A stretch of 11,750 bases of DNA from Armatimonadota bacterium (GTDB taxonomy: Bacteria > Armatimonadota > SYMT01), in NCBI GenBank assembly GCA_020696885.1, contig JAJFMS010000023.1, forward strand, positions 1 to 11,750, in the 5' to 3' direction. Position 1 is the stretch's first letter. Each line of letters starts with the position of its first letter. The translations under genes and the position numbers were made by a program. This document shows positions 6,371 through 11,750 of the stretch, piece after piece. Below the pieces are notes generated by a model. It worked only from the letters and a program-made list of their open reading frames with translations. It searched no databases and had not been told where the DNA came from.

Positions 6371-6727
6371 ATGTCCGTATGCGCTGCAGAGCAACCGAAG
6401 GAGAGGAAGCACGCCGGCCGGCAAGGACTGCGGCTGGTCTTACTGCTAGGGCTGTTGGTCCTGGTAGGTGGGGCGACCGGCGCCGCGTGCTTCTGGCGCT
6501 CGCCAATCTACTGCGGGCCGGTCGCGCTGGCAGGGCCACACTGCCGCGAGGCGGTCCTCATCAACAACGTGTCCGTGACCACCAAACCCACCCCGGGCCG
6601 GCGGGGCACCTGGAGTTGGAAGGCGAAGACGCTCGCGCTCGACGTACGCAAACACGAAACCAGCCCCGTTGTCCTGACCAACAAGCGGATCTGGAAGCTG
6701 GGGATGTTCACGCTGATCCAGCGCTGA
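6371..6727 (+). CDS. Small membrane-anchored or exported protein, unknown function
   Basis: The product has 118 residues: a basic N-terminus (residues 1-20), a hydrophobic segment LRLVLLLGLLVLVGGATGAA (about 20-39), then about 80 residues predicted outside the cytoplasm with cysteines at 40, 48 and 58 and several W/K/R residues. The hydrophobic stretch fits either a signal anchor or an uncleaved signal peptide. Third codon positions are strongly G/C, as in neighbouring genes, which favours a real gene. GGGGGAG (6351-6357) precedes the ATG by 13 nt, longer than ideal. No other in-frame ATG or GTG lies upstream. I recognise no family. It diverges from the zf-TFIIB gene and converges with the next gene, with 18 nt between stops and no obvious terminator. 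Confidence 0.7.
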   Translation: MSVCAAEQPKERKHAGRQGLRLVLLLGLLVLVGGATGAACFWRSPIYCGPVALAGPHCREAVLINNVSVTTKPTPGRRGTWSWKAKTLALDVRKHETSPVVLTNKRIWKLGMFTLIQR

Positions 6728-6745
6728 CCGCGACTCCAGCGGCAC

Positions 6746-8557
6746 CTATGGAGCCGGCTCCACCACCACGGCGCCGCGCCGGTCGCGGGGCACGCGCAGC
6801 GGGAGGTGGACCCGCGTGCGCATCCGGTGCCCCGGGCCGCACTCGTATTCCACGTCCACCGGCAAGAAGTTCCCCTCCGTGTTCCCGGCGCGCGGCCCCG
6901 CGAAGATCCGGAGACGGAAGGCGCTTACCTCGTCGGCGGTGAGCCTCCAGCCCAGTGACTCCCCGAGTTGCACGAGGCTCCGGCGCTGGGACGGGGCGAG
7001 GTCGCCCAGGGTCAGGGTCAACGGCTGCGTGCCGGACGCCAACGGCAGGGGCCGATCTCGCAGGCGGAGCGGCGCGGCGGCCAGGGTGATCACCGCCCGC
7101 ACCGCCTCGCCGTCGCTGGAGTCGTGGATCCAGCCGCCGCGGGCCAGGGCGCCGAGACCATCGATCTGAGCCGCGGTCAGCTCACTCACCAGGGCCAGAT
7201 CGGCAGAGGTGGCGGCGCCGTTCCGGGCGGCCAGCCGGCCGGCGCTGCGAGTAAGCCACGAGTCCGGCGCCTCGTAGGCGGACTGGGTGATCCAGTCCCG
7301 CTTCCGCAGCAAAAGCGTGTCGCCGCGGGACCACCATAGATACTGGGCCTCGGCGCAGAAGCGATCCAACCGCGTCCCATCGTCCTCCGGAGCGGGCGTA
7401 ACGTCCGGAGGCCGGCTGCACCTCTCGCCGCGGTAGTAGTCGGCCAGGACCGGCTTCCCCGCCACCTCTGCCAGGGACCGGAGCCGGTCCACCCAGTCGC
7501 CGGTCGGCTTCACCCTGGCTGCGGCCTGTGCAAAGTGAGCCCGCGTAGTGGCCTTCTCCTCGACCGGCCCATAGGGGCTCCCGTGCGCCGGGAGCACCCA
7601 GCAGAGCCGCGTGTCCACCAGGGTGATCGGCCAACCGTTGATGGAAAAGCTGAAGCGGCCCTGCTCGTCGACCGCCGCGGACGAAGCCGTAGGTGAGGAG
7701 CCGAGGTTCATCCCCACACTGATGTAGCCGTCCGCCCGCAGGGCCTGGATCCGGAAGGCGTTCCGCTCCAGGTCTTCGAGACGATGCCGGATCACGTATC
7801 CTCCGGGTCCGGCCTTCCGGATCGCCTCCTGCCCCTCGGGGGAGTTGAAGAACATCTCTTCCTGCTCCACCCGCCGCGCGTAGGCCTCGCGGAGCGGGGC
7901 TTGCTGCGGCGGGGTGAGACTACTCAACGGCAACCGGAGCTCCTTGCGGCTGAACAGCTCATCCTTCTGGCGAGGGCTCAGCAGCGCGTAGAACTCGGTG
8001 ACCCACCGCCACTCCGGGTCGCTCAGCAGGATGCGGCTGAAGTCCTTCTCCGGCCGCCGGCTCAACTGCTCCGGGGACTCGGAGAGCGCGCGGGCGTGGT
8101 CGTCGACCAACGTTTGCACGCGGCGCACCGTCTCGAGGCGCAGTGCGGTGAGGCGGCGCGCGGACTCTGGAGGACGTACGAGCCGGTACTTCAGGGCGTC
8201 CGCCGGCCCGGTCCGCTCCCAGCGGAGGTCCAGCAGAGCGGCGAGGTCGGCCAGCGTCTCCCAGGCGGGGCGGGCCGGCCCGAAGAGCACCACCTTCTCC
8301 TCCGCGGCATCCGGCGCTACGGTGAGACTCGTGCTCGTCGCCTGCGACAAGCGCGGCAGCAATTCCCGGAGCGAAACTCCCGGCGCGCGCACCGTGAGCC
8401 GCGTGGCCAGGCGCGGGTCCGCGGAGAGCGGCTCCCCCCTGCCTCCGGGTGCTCCGAACGCAGCCAGACCGCTCCCGGCACCGAGCACCGAGACCGCGAG
8501 CAGCAGCGTTCGGCCCATGCCGCCACTTGTCCTCTTCGTCTGCGCTGGCTCCGGCAT
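6746..8557 (-). CDS. Large secreted protein with STN/secretin-like N-terminal domain
   Basis: The 603-residue protein carries an N-terminal signal sequence (basic stretch, then GRTLLLAVSVLGAGSGLAA, about residues 15-33). The segment about 53-128 (LTVRAPGVSLRELLPRLSQA, then a beta strand, then LADLAALLDLRWE and KYRLVR) has the beta-alpha-beta layout of STN or secretin/TonB short N-terminal domains, typically periplasmic protein-interaction modules. The remaining 470 residues are helical then beta-rich, with no recognised catalytic motif. Cysteines are few. The ATG at 8557 is preceded by GGGAG (8568-8564) at 6-nt spacing. An internal ATG at 8518 (residue 14) has a weaker site. It converges with the 6371 gene (18-nt gap). 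I have seen similar large secreted proteins in Armatimonadota/Planctomycetota genomes but cannot name this one. Confidence 0.85.
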   Translation of the reverse strand: MPEPAQTKRTSGGMGRTLLLAVSVLGAGSGLAAFGAPGGRGEPLSADPRLATRLTVRAPGVSLRELLPRLSQATSTSLTVAPDAAEEKVVLFGPARPAWETLADLAALLDLRWERTGPADALKYRLVRPPESARRLTALRLETVRRVQTLVDDHARALSESPEQLSRRPEKDFSRILLSDPEWRWVTEFYALLSPRQKDELFSRKELRLPLSSLTPPQQAPLREAYARRVEQEEMFFNSPEGQEAIRKAGPGGYVIRHRLEDLERNAFRIQALRADGYISVGMNLGSSPTASSAAVDEQGRFSFSINGWPITLVDTRLCWVLPAHGSPYGPVEEKATTRAHFAQAAARVKPTGDWVDRLRSLAEVAGKPVLADYYRGERCSRPPDVTPAPEDDGTRLDRFCAEAQYLWWSRGDTLLLRKRDWITQSAYEAPDSWLTRSAGRLAARNGAATSADLALVSELTAAQIDGLGALARGGWIHDSSDGEAVRAVITLAAAPLRLRDRPLPLASGTQPLTLTLGDLAPSQRRSLVQLGESLGWRLTADEVSAFRLRIFAGPRAGNTEGNFLPVDVEYECGPGHRMRTRVHLPLRVPRDRRGAVVVEPAP

Positions 8558-8563
8558 GCTCCC

Positions 8564-8568
8564 CTCCC
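8564..8568 (-). promoter_or_regulatory. Shine-Dalgarno site for the 603-residue secreted protein
   Basis: GGGAG on the minus strand lies 6 nt before the ATG at 8557, followed by a second GGGAG. It decides in favour of the upstream start over the ATG at 8518. Confidence 0.7.
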
Positions 8569-8582
8569 GACTGTGGGCACCT

Positions 8583-8609
8583 GTGAGGCCGCTTTGCGGG
8601 GCCTCTCAC
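8583..8609. repeat. Bulged hairpin upstream of the 603-residue gene
   Basis: GTGAGGCC (8583-8590) pairs with GGCCTCTCAC (8600-8609) apart from a two-base bulge, enclosing a 9-nt loop. It sits about 25 nt before the minus-strand start at 8557. No T-run follows on either strand, so an intrinsic terminator is not supported. The 275-nt gap 8558-8832 otherwise shows no gene and no convincing promoter. Confidence 0.45.
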
Positions 8610-8769
8610 GGTTCTCTTCCACCGCCGAGTTGCGGGCTTCCTTCCAGGCCACCCTCGCTCGTCACGGAGACGAGAGGTAGCTCCGCGGCCCGCCCGGCCC
8701 TAAAGTGTTCCTGGCCGAACGGTCGCACTTCGGCAAGTGGGCGGGACCGGGCTACTTCCAAGGCTTCGG

Positions 8770-8846
8770 TCGATCTCCATCGGGCCGCCACCTGTGGGAC
8801 CCTGGCCAGCCGACGGTCGCTATTGGAGCGAGCTACTGGAGATCGA
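8770..8846. repeat. 10-bp inverted repeat spanning the prepilin stop region
   Basis: TCGATCTCCA (8770-8779) and TGGAGATCGA (8837-8846) are perfect reverse complements 57 nt apart. The right arm lies in the last codons of the prepilin gene (DLQ, stop at 8835-8833). The long spacer and lack of a T-run make it a poor terminator. It may be chance or part of a larger 3' mRNA structure. Confidence 0.35.
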
Positions 8847-9513
8847 GGTAGCGGTCCGGCGGGGTCTGGCTCTGGTAGAACTGCTCCGGCTTCTGCCACT
8901 TCACGTGGCCGTCTGCCCAGCAGACGTTGGTGCCGTCGGAGTGGTGAAAAGCCGGCCGGCCCCAGCAGTCCATGTTGGGATCCCCGGGAAGCAGCAGGAA
9001 CTTGCCGTCATCCCCGCACCAGCTTCCCGGCGTGCTGGTCTTTGCGTCCAGCAGCAGCACGGTTTCGGAAGGCGCCTGGACCGCCGCCAGGGAGACCGGG
9101 GTCTGCTGGAACATGAAGTCCATGCCCACCAGGTAGCGCGCGTTGTAGCCGAAGTGGGTGGTCGGCTGCCCGCCGGCGTCCGTCTTCTTAACCTGGCTGC
9201 TGGGGCAGTGCCAGATGCCGGTGTTCTTCACGTAGGGGTCCAGCATGTCGTGCCACATCACGGCGCCGCCGGCCACGGCGTACGCCCCCAGCGGGAACGT
9301 TTCGTCGTAGTCCTGGGTGTACATCAGCACTGCGGCGCCCAGGTTGCGGAGGTTGCTGCCGCAGGTAATCTGCCGCGCCTTCTCCCGCGCCTTCGCGAAC
9401 ACCGGGAAGAGGATGGCGGCCAGGATGGCGATAATCGCGATCACCACGAGCAGCTCGATCAGCGTGAAGCCGGAACGACCGGGGCGGGAACGGCGATGCC
9501 AAGCGGAAGACAT
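8833..9513 (-). CDS. Type IV-like prepilin, DUF1559 / H-X9-DG style
   Basis: From the chosen start the product has 226 residues. A 15-residue basic leader ([15 protein letters not shown]) is followed by the class III signal [20 protein letters not shown], with cleavage and N-methylation expected at G15/F16 and the conserved Glu at position +5. [16 protein letters not shown] and [11 protein letters not shown] follow, then a beta-rich domain with [17 protein letters not shown] near the C-terminus, the H-x-DG type ending of this family. Such pseudopilins are exported, processed by a prepilin peptidase and assembled in the envelope. They are highly multiplied in Planctomycetota and Armatimonadota. 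The ATG at 9513 has AGGAG 8 nt upstream. An upstream in-frame ATG at 9552 has none and would add 13 residues. It diverges from the 9711 gene. Confidence 0.95.
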   Translation of the reverse strand: MSSAWHRRSRPGRSGFTLIELLVVIAIIAILAAILFPVFAKAREKARQITCGSNLRNLGAAVLMYTQDYDETFPLGAYAVAGGAVMWHDMLDPYVKNTGIWHCPSSQVKKTDAGGQPTTHFGYNARYLVGMDFMFQQTPVSLAAVQAPSETVLLLDAKTSTPGSWCGDDGKFLLLPGDPNMDCWGRPAFHHSDGTNVCWADGHVKWQKPEQFYQSQTPPDRYLDLQ

Positions 9514-9521
9514 CCAAGCGA

Positions 9522-9526
9522 CTCCT
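9522..9526 (-). promoter_or_regulatory. Shine-Dalgarno site choosing the prepilin start
   Basis: AGGAG on the minus strand is 8 nt before the ATG at 9513. The alternative ATG at 9552 has no purine-rich site, so the shorter leader is preferred. Confidence 0.7.
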
Positions 9527-9540
9527 GGCGCGTTATGCAT

Positions 9541-9590
9541 GAGCGTCGGCATCGTGCCGGCTTGAACTTACTATAGCGCCACCGACGCTC
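9541..9590. promoter_or_regulatory. Dyad flanking a TATAGT -10-like box for the prepilin gene
   Basis: TATAGT is read on the minus strand at 9575-9570, close to the TATAAT consensus. It predicts transcription from about 9563 and a 50-nt leader before the ATG at 9513. GAGCGTCGG (9541-9549) and CCGACGCTC (9582-9590) are a perfect 9-bp inverted repeat enclosing this box with 32 nt between. No good -35 hexamer is present at 16-18 nt. The dyad could be an operator or a hairpin in a longer transcript. The rest of 9553-9710 shows no clear promoter for the plus-strand gene. Confidence 0.35.
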
Positions 9591-9700
9591 TGCCGTGGAG
9601 GCGGTTCGGTTGAGACGCCATCGGCCGCAGGAGTCCGCCTGCCACCTCCCGAATCATCCCCCGGTCCAGAGAGCGCAGGCGATGAGGTGCGAGGACCGCT

Positions 9701-9705
9701 GGGAG
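9701..9705 (+). promoter_or_regulatory. Shine-Dalgarno site choosing the start at 9711
   Basis: GGGAG lies 5 nt before the ATG at 9711. The in-frame GTG codons at 9687 and 9705 lack a comparable site, and the ATG gives a compact signal peptide. Confidence 0.6.
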
Positions 9706-9710
9706 TGAGC

Positions 9711-10724
9711 ATGCTGGCGCAGCGACGGCGAGTGTGGGGAGCCCTGCTCCTGGTGTTGACGGCGGCGATGCTCGGCCGCCCCCATGACGGAGCTGCGGCA
9801 GCCAGGCGGGACCGGCCGGTGCGGCCGAAGGTGCTCAACCTCATCTACAACCCGATCATCGAGGCGGAGGGCGGGAAGCGCCTCCATGAGGTGTGCCGCT
9901 GGAAGGACCCGGCCGCCCTCACCGCGCAGTACGTGGCGGACATCAAGGAGTGCAGCGGCGACTTCGCGCAGTACCAGGTGGTCGACACCCAGGTGCTGGA
10001 CCAGTTCCCGAAGAAGAGGGACGGCTTCCGCTACACGGACGAGAGCTTCCTCCAGTGCTTCCGGGCGGGGAAGGGCTGGCACCAGCCGGACGCGATCGAC
10101 TACCACGCCATCGTCGAAGAGTTCGACCTCGTCCGCCGCGTCAACCGGCGGGAGATCGACGAGGTCTGGGTGTTCGGCATGCCGTACAGCGGCCTGTATG
10201 AGTCCACGATGGGCGGCAGAGGGGCGTACTTCTGTAACTCGCCGCCCCTTACGGGGGTCGACTCCTCCCGGATCTTCGTGATCATGGGCTTCAACTACGA
10301 GCGCGGCGTGGGCGAGATGCTGGAGGATATCGGGCACCGTACCGAGAGCATCCTGCGCCGGGTCTACGGAAGCTGGGACCCGGAAGAGACCCACATGTGG
10401 AACCGCTTCACCCTCTACGAGAAGGTGGCGCCCGGCAGGGCGGCGTGCGGGAACGTCCACTTCGCCCCGAACAGCAAGAAGGACTACGAGTGGGGCAACA
10501 AGACCCCGGTCTGGAGCACCGCGGACGACTGGCTCAACTACCCGAGGCTCACGGGAAAGGCCCGGATGATGACCGCGGCGGACTGGGGTAACGGGGACAT
10601 CCGCCTGCACCACAAGTGGTGGCTAACCCGCCTGCCCAAGGCTCCCGGCAAGGCTCCGGATGGCAAGCAAGCCAACTGGTGGAAGTACGTGATCGACTTC
10701 AATCGGTACGAGGAGAGCCGGTAG
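9711..10724 (+). CDS. Conserved secreted protein of unknown function
   Basis: From the ATG at 9711 the product has 337 residues. The signal peptide has basic residues RRR (5-7), a hydrophobic core WGALLLVLTAAMLG (9-22) and a probable cleavage site in DGAAAA (26-31). The mature part is rich in conserved-looking blocks: KVLNLIYNPIIEAEGGKRLH, EVDEVWVFG-like EIDEVWVFGMPYSGLYES, VIMGFNYERGVGEMLEDIGH, ACGNVHFAPNSKKDYEWGN, DDWLNYP, and DIRLHHKWWLTRLP near the end. I recall this combination from secreted proteins of several phyla, usually without a functional name and sometimes fused to lectin-like modules. No catalytic triad is obvious. The His/Asp/Trp-rich blocks suggest an enzyme or ligand-binding fold, which is inference. 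It diverges from the prepilin gene and converges on the CBM-like gene (20 nt between stops), with no clear terminator. Confidence 0.9.
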   Translation: MLAQRRRVWGALLLVLTAAMLGRPHDGAAAARRDRPVRPKVLNLIYNPIIEAEGGKRLHEVCRWKDPAALTAQYVADIKECSGDFAQYQVVDTQVLDQFPKKRDGFRYTDESFLQCFRAGKGWHQPDAIDYHAIVEEFDLVRRVNRREIDEVWVFGMPYSGLYESTMGGRGAYFCNSPPLTGVDSSRIFVIMGFNYERGVGEMLEDIGHRTESILRRVYGSWDPEETHMWNRFTLYEKVAPGRAACGNVHFAPNSKKDYEWGNKTPVWSTADDWLNYPRLTGKARMMTAADWGNGDIRLHHKWWLTRLPKAPGKAPDGKQANWWKYVIDFNRYEESR

Positions 10725-10744
10725 CCCAGCTCTCTTCTCCGGTC

Positions 10745-11749
10745 CTACTTCGCCACCAAGAGCAGCCCGTCATAGCGAGCATCGAACTCGCCCAGCCCCA
10801 CCCCTGCCGCCGAGATCCGGTTCGCCTGCGGGTAGGCGGCCAGATCACTGATCACTTTCAGGGTGGTCCAGGTGTCTTCGGTGACCGGATCCGAGGAGGT
10901 GCTGCCGAGGTACTCACCGTCCCTGAAGTAGTCGAACTTGATCATGGCCGAGCCGCCTTTAGTGCGTGCGGAGCCGGTGAGAATGTAGATCTTGCCGGCA
11001 TGGACCGGGAGGGACGGGTGGCCGAACACTGCCCACTCCGCGTTCCCCTTCGCCGCCAGCGCGTACCAGCCGTCCTTCGGCTCGCGGTCGGTCCAGGTCA
11101 GGGTGGCCTTTCCGCCCTCGCTGGTATACGTCTGCCACCCAAACGGCTTCCCGGCGGCCACCTCTTCCATGCTGCCGTTGCGCAGCAGGTTGGGCGCCGA
11201 AGCCTCCCGCACTACCAGTTCCAGGTCGTCGAACCAGGCGGTGCAGTCGCCGTTTACGCCCAGCGCCGCGGAGACGAACTTCGCGTTGGGAACCTCGGCC
11301 AGGCGACTCACCGCCGAGATCGCCTGCCACTCCTTCGAGCCCGGATGCAGCGAGAGGTCGTAGGCGGACGAGGAGAGGTATTCCCCATTCTCGGCCAGGT
11401 AGTCCAGCTTCACGATGCACGAGGCCTCGGGCTTGCCTTCCACCCGCGCCCAGCCGCGGAACGCCACCTGCTTGTTCGCCTCGACCGGCACCCGTCCCAC
11501 CGCCACCACGGCGTACTCCCCGGCGCCCTGCACCTTCAGTGACTTGGCGCCGGTATGACCGCCTTCCACCACCTCGAACCGGTAGGAGTCCTTGGGCGCC
11601 TGGTACCGCTCCCAGCCTTCCGGGAACCGGTTCGCGCCCAACTCGCCTTCCAACGAGTGGTTTTTGATCAGGTTGGGGCCATCGGCCGCCGCGGCGAGAC
11701 CGGCGGCGCCGAGCAGCAGCCACGTGGAAACCAGCAGGGAGCGATGCAT
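10745..11749 (-). CDS. Secreted protein with two tandem carbohydrate-binding-like (jelly-roll) modules
   Basis: The 334-residue protein begins with a clean signal peptide (MHRSLLVSTWLLLGAAGLAA, cleavage near AAA-DG, about 22). Two homologous modules follow, about 25-181 and 186-334. Each opens with NL(I/L)xNxS(L/M)E and a GW a few residues on (NLIKNHSLEGE, NLLRNGSMEE). Each has a central strand pair (VKLDYLAENGEYLSSS against IKFDYFRDGEYLGSTS) and ends in a related strand (AWFDDLELVV against ARYDGLLLVA). This layout is that of CBM4/9- or galactose-binding-like beta-sandwiches, which bind polysaccharides. No catalytic domain is attached, so it may be a free binding or surface protein. The second copy has G where the first has D in its last motif. 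The ATG at 11749 is one base from the window edge, so its ribosome-binding site cannot be seen, but the signal peptide supports it. Confidence 0.9.
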   Translation of the reverse strand: MHRSLLVSTWLLLGAAGLAAAADGPNLIKNHSLEGELGANRFPEGWERYQAPKDSYRFEVVEGGHTGAKSLKVQGAGEYAVVAVGRVPVEANKQVAFRGWARVEGKPEASCIVKLDYLAENGEYLSSSAYDLSLHPGSKEWQAISAVSRLAEVPNAKFVSAALGVNGDCTAWFDDLELVVREASAPNLLRNGSMEEVAAGKPFGWQTYTSEGGKATLTWTDREPKDGWYALAAKGNAEWAVFGHPSLPVHAGKIYILTGSARTKGGSAMIKFDYFRDGEYLGSTSSDPVTEDTWTTLKVISDLAAYPQANRISAAGVGLGEFDARYDGLLLVAK

Positions 11750-11750
11750 C

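Noticed and set aside
6258..6449. Short plus-strand frame of 63 codons starting in the divergent region
   Set aside because: No Shine-Dalgarno site before its ATG. It overlaps the better-supported 6371 gene in another frame and crosses the hairpin.
7784..8680. Plus-strand open frame of 298 codons
   Set aside because: Antisense to the secreted STN-like gene; no recognisable features.
8606..8899. Minus-strand frame of 97 codons across the 8558-8832 gap
   Set aside because: It starts inside the prepilin gene in another frame, has no ribosome-binding site and no recognisable features.
9654..10613. Minus-strand open frame of 319 codons
   Set aside because: Antisense to the strongly patterned secreted protein at 9711-10724. 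Its His/Val/Asp-rich translation is typical of a shadow.
10725..10744. Bidirectional terminator between convergent genes (also 6728-6745)
   Set aside because: The 20-nt and 18-nt gaps between stops contain no stem followed by T-runs.

Overview
The window is GC-rich (by eye about two thirds G+C), densely coding bacterial DNA with no RNA genes, insertion sequences, phage genes or CRISPR arrays that I can see. The best clue to the host is a type IV-like prepilin of the DUF1559/H-X9-DG style (9513..8833). Its N-terminus ([20 protein letters not shown], then [22 protein letters not shown] and [11 protein letters not shown]) is the form I know from Armatimonadota, with Planctomycetota as second choice. 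This is family knowledge, not a search result. Several other proteins (NlpI-like TPR protein, STN-like secreted protein, CBM-like secreted protein) fit the same kind of host.

Layout. (a) 1-4374, minus strand: two tightly spaced genes (6-nt gap). The first is an 1148-residue protein with an N-terminal LVIVD-type beta-propeller, a proline-rich linker and a long HEAT/ARM-like alpha-helical C-terminus. The second is a partner with a coiled-coil segment that runs off the left edge. (b) 4375-4742: a 368-nt non-coding stretch before these genes. It holds a perfect TATAAT on the minus strand, a dyad over its -35 region, and a long near-perfect inverted repeat (4483-4569) plus smaller hairpins. It reads as a long structured leader or an extragenic palindromic element. 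(c) 4743-6175, minus strand: a two-gene unit with a 10-nt overlap, a double zf-TFIIB zinc-ribbon protein followed by an exported NlpI-like TPR protein. (d) 6176-6370: a divergent control region with a 13-bp direct repeat (two mismatches) at 22-bp spacing and an 11-bp hairpin, followed by a small plus-strand membrane-anchored or exported protein (6371-6727). (e) 6746-8557, minus: a large secreted protein with an STN-like N-terminal domain. (f) 8833-9513, minus: the prepilin, divergent from a plus-strand conserved secreted protein of unknown function (9711-10724). (g) 10745-11749, minus: a secreted protein made of two duplicated carbohydrate-binding-like jelly-roll modules.

Five of the nine genes carry an export signal or membrane anchor and a sixth is a prepilin, so the right half looks like an envelope/secretome neighbourhood rather than one pathway. 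The left half (propeller-HEAT fusion plus coiled-coil partner with a structured 368-nt upstream region) is the only part that looks like a dedicated, possibly undescribed system. Its function cannot be read from the sequence alone. Nothing in the window proves horizontal transfer.
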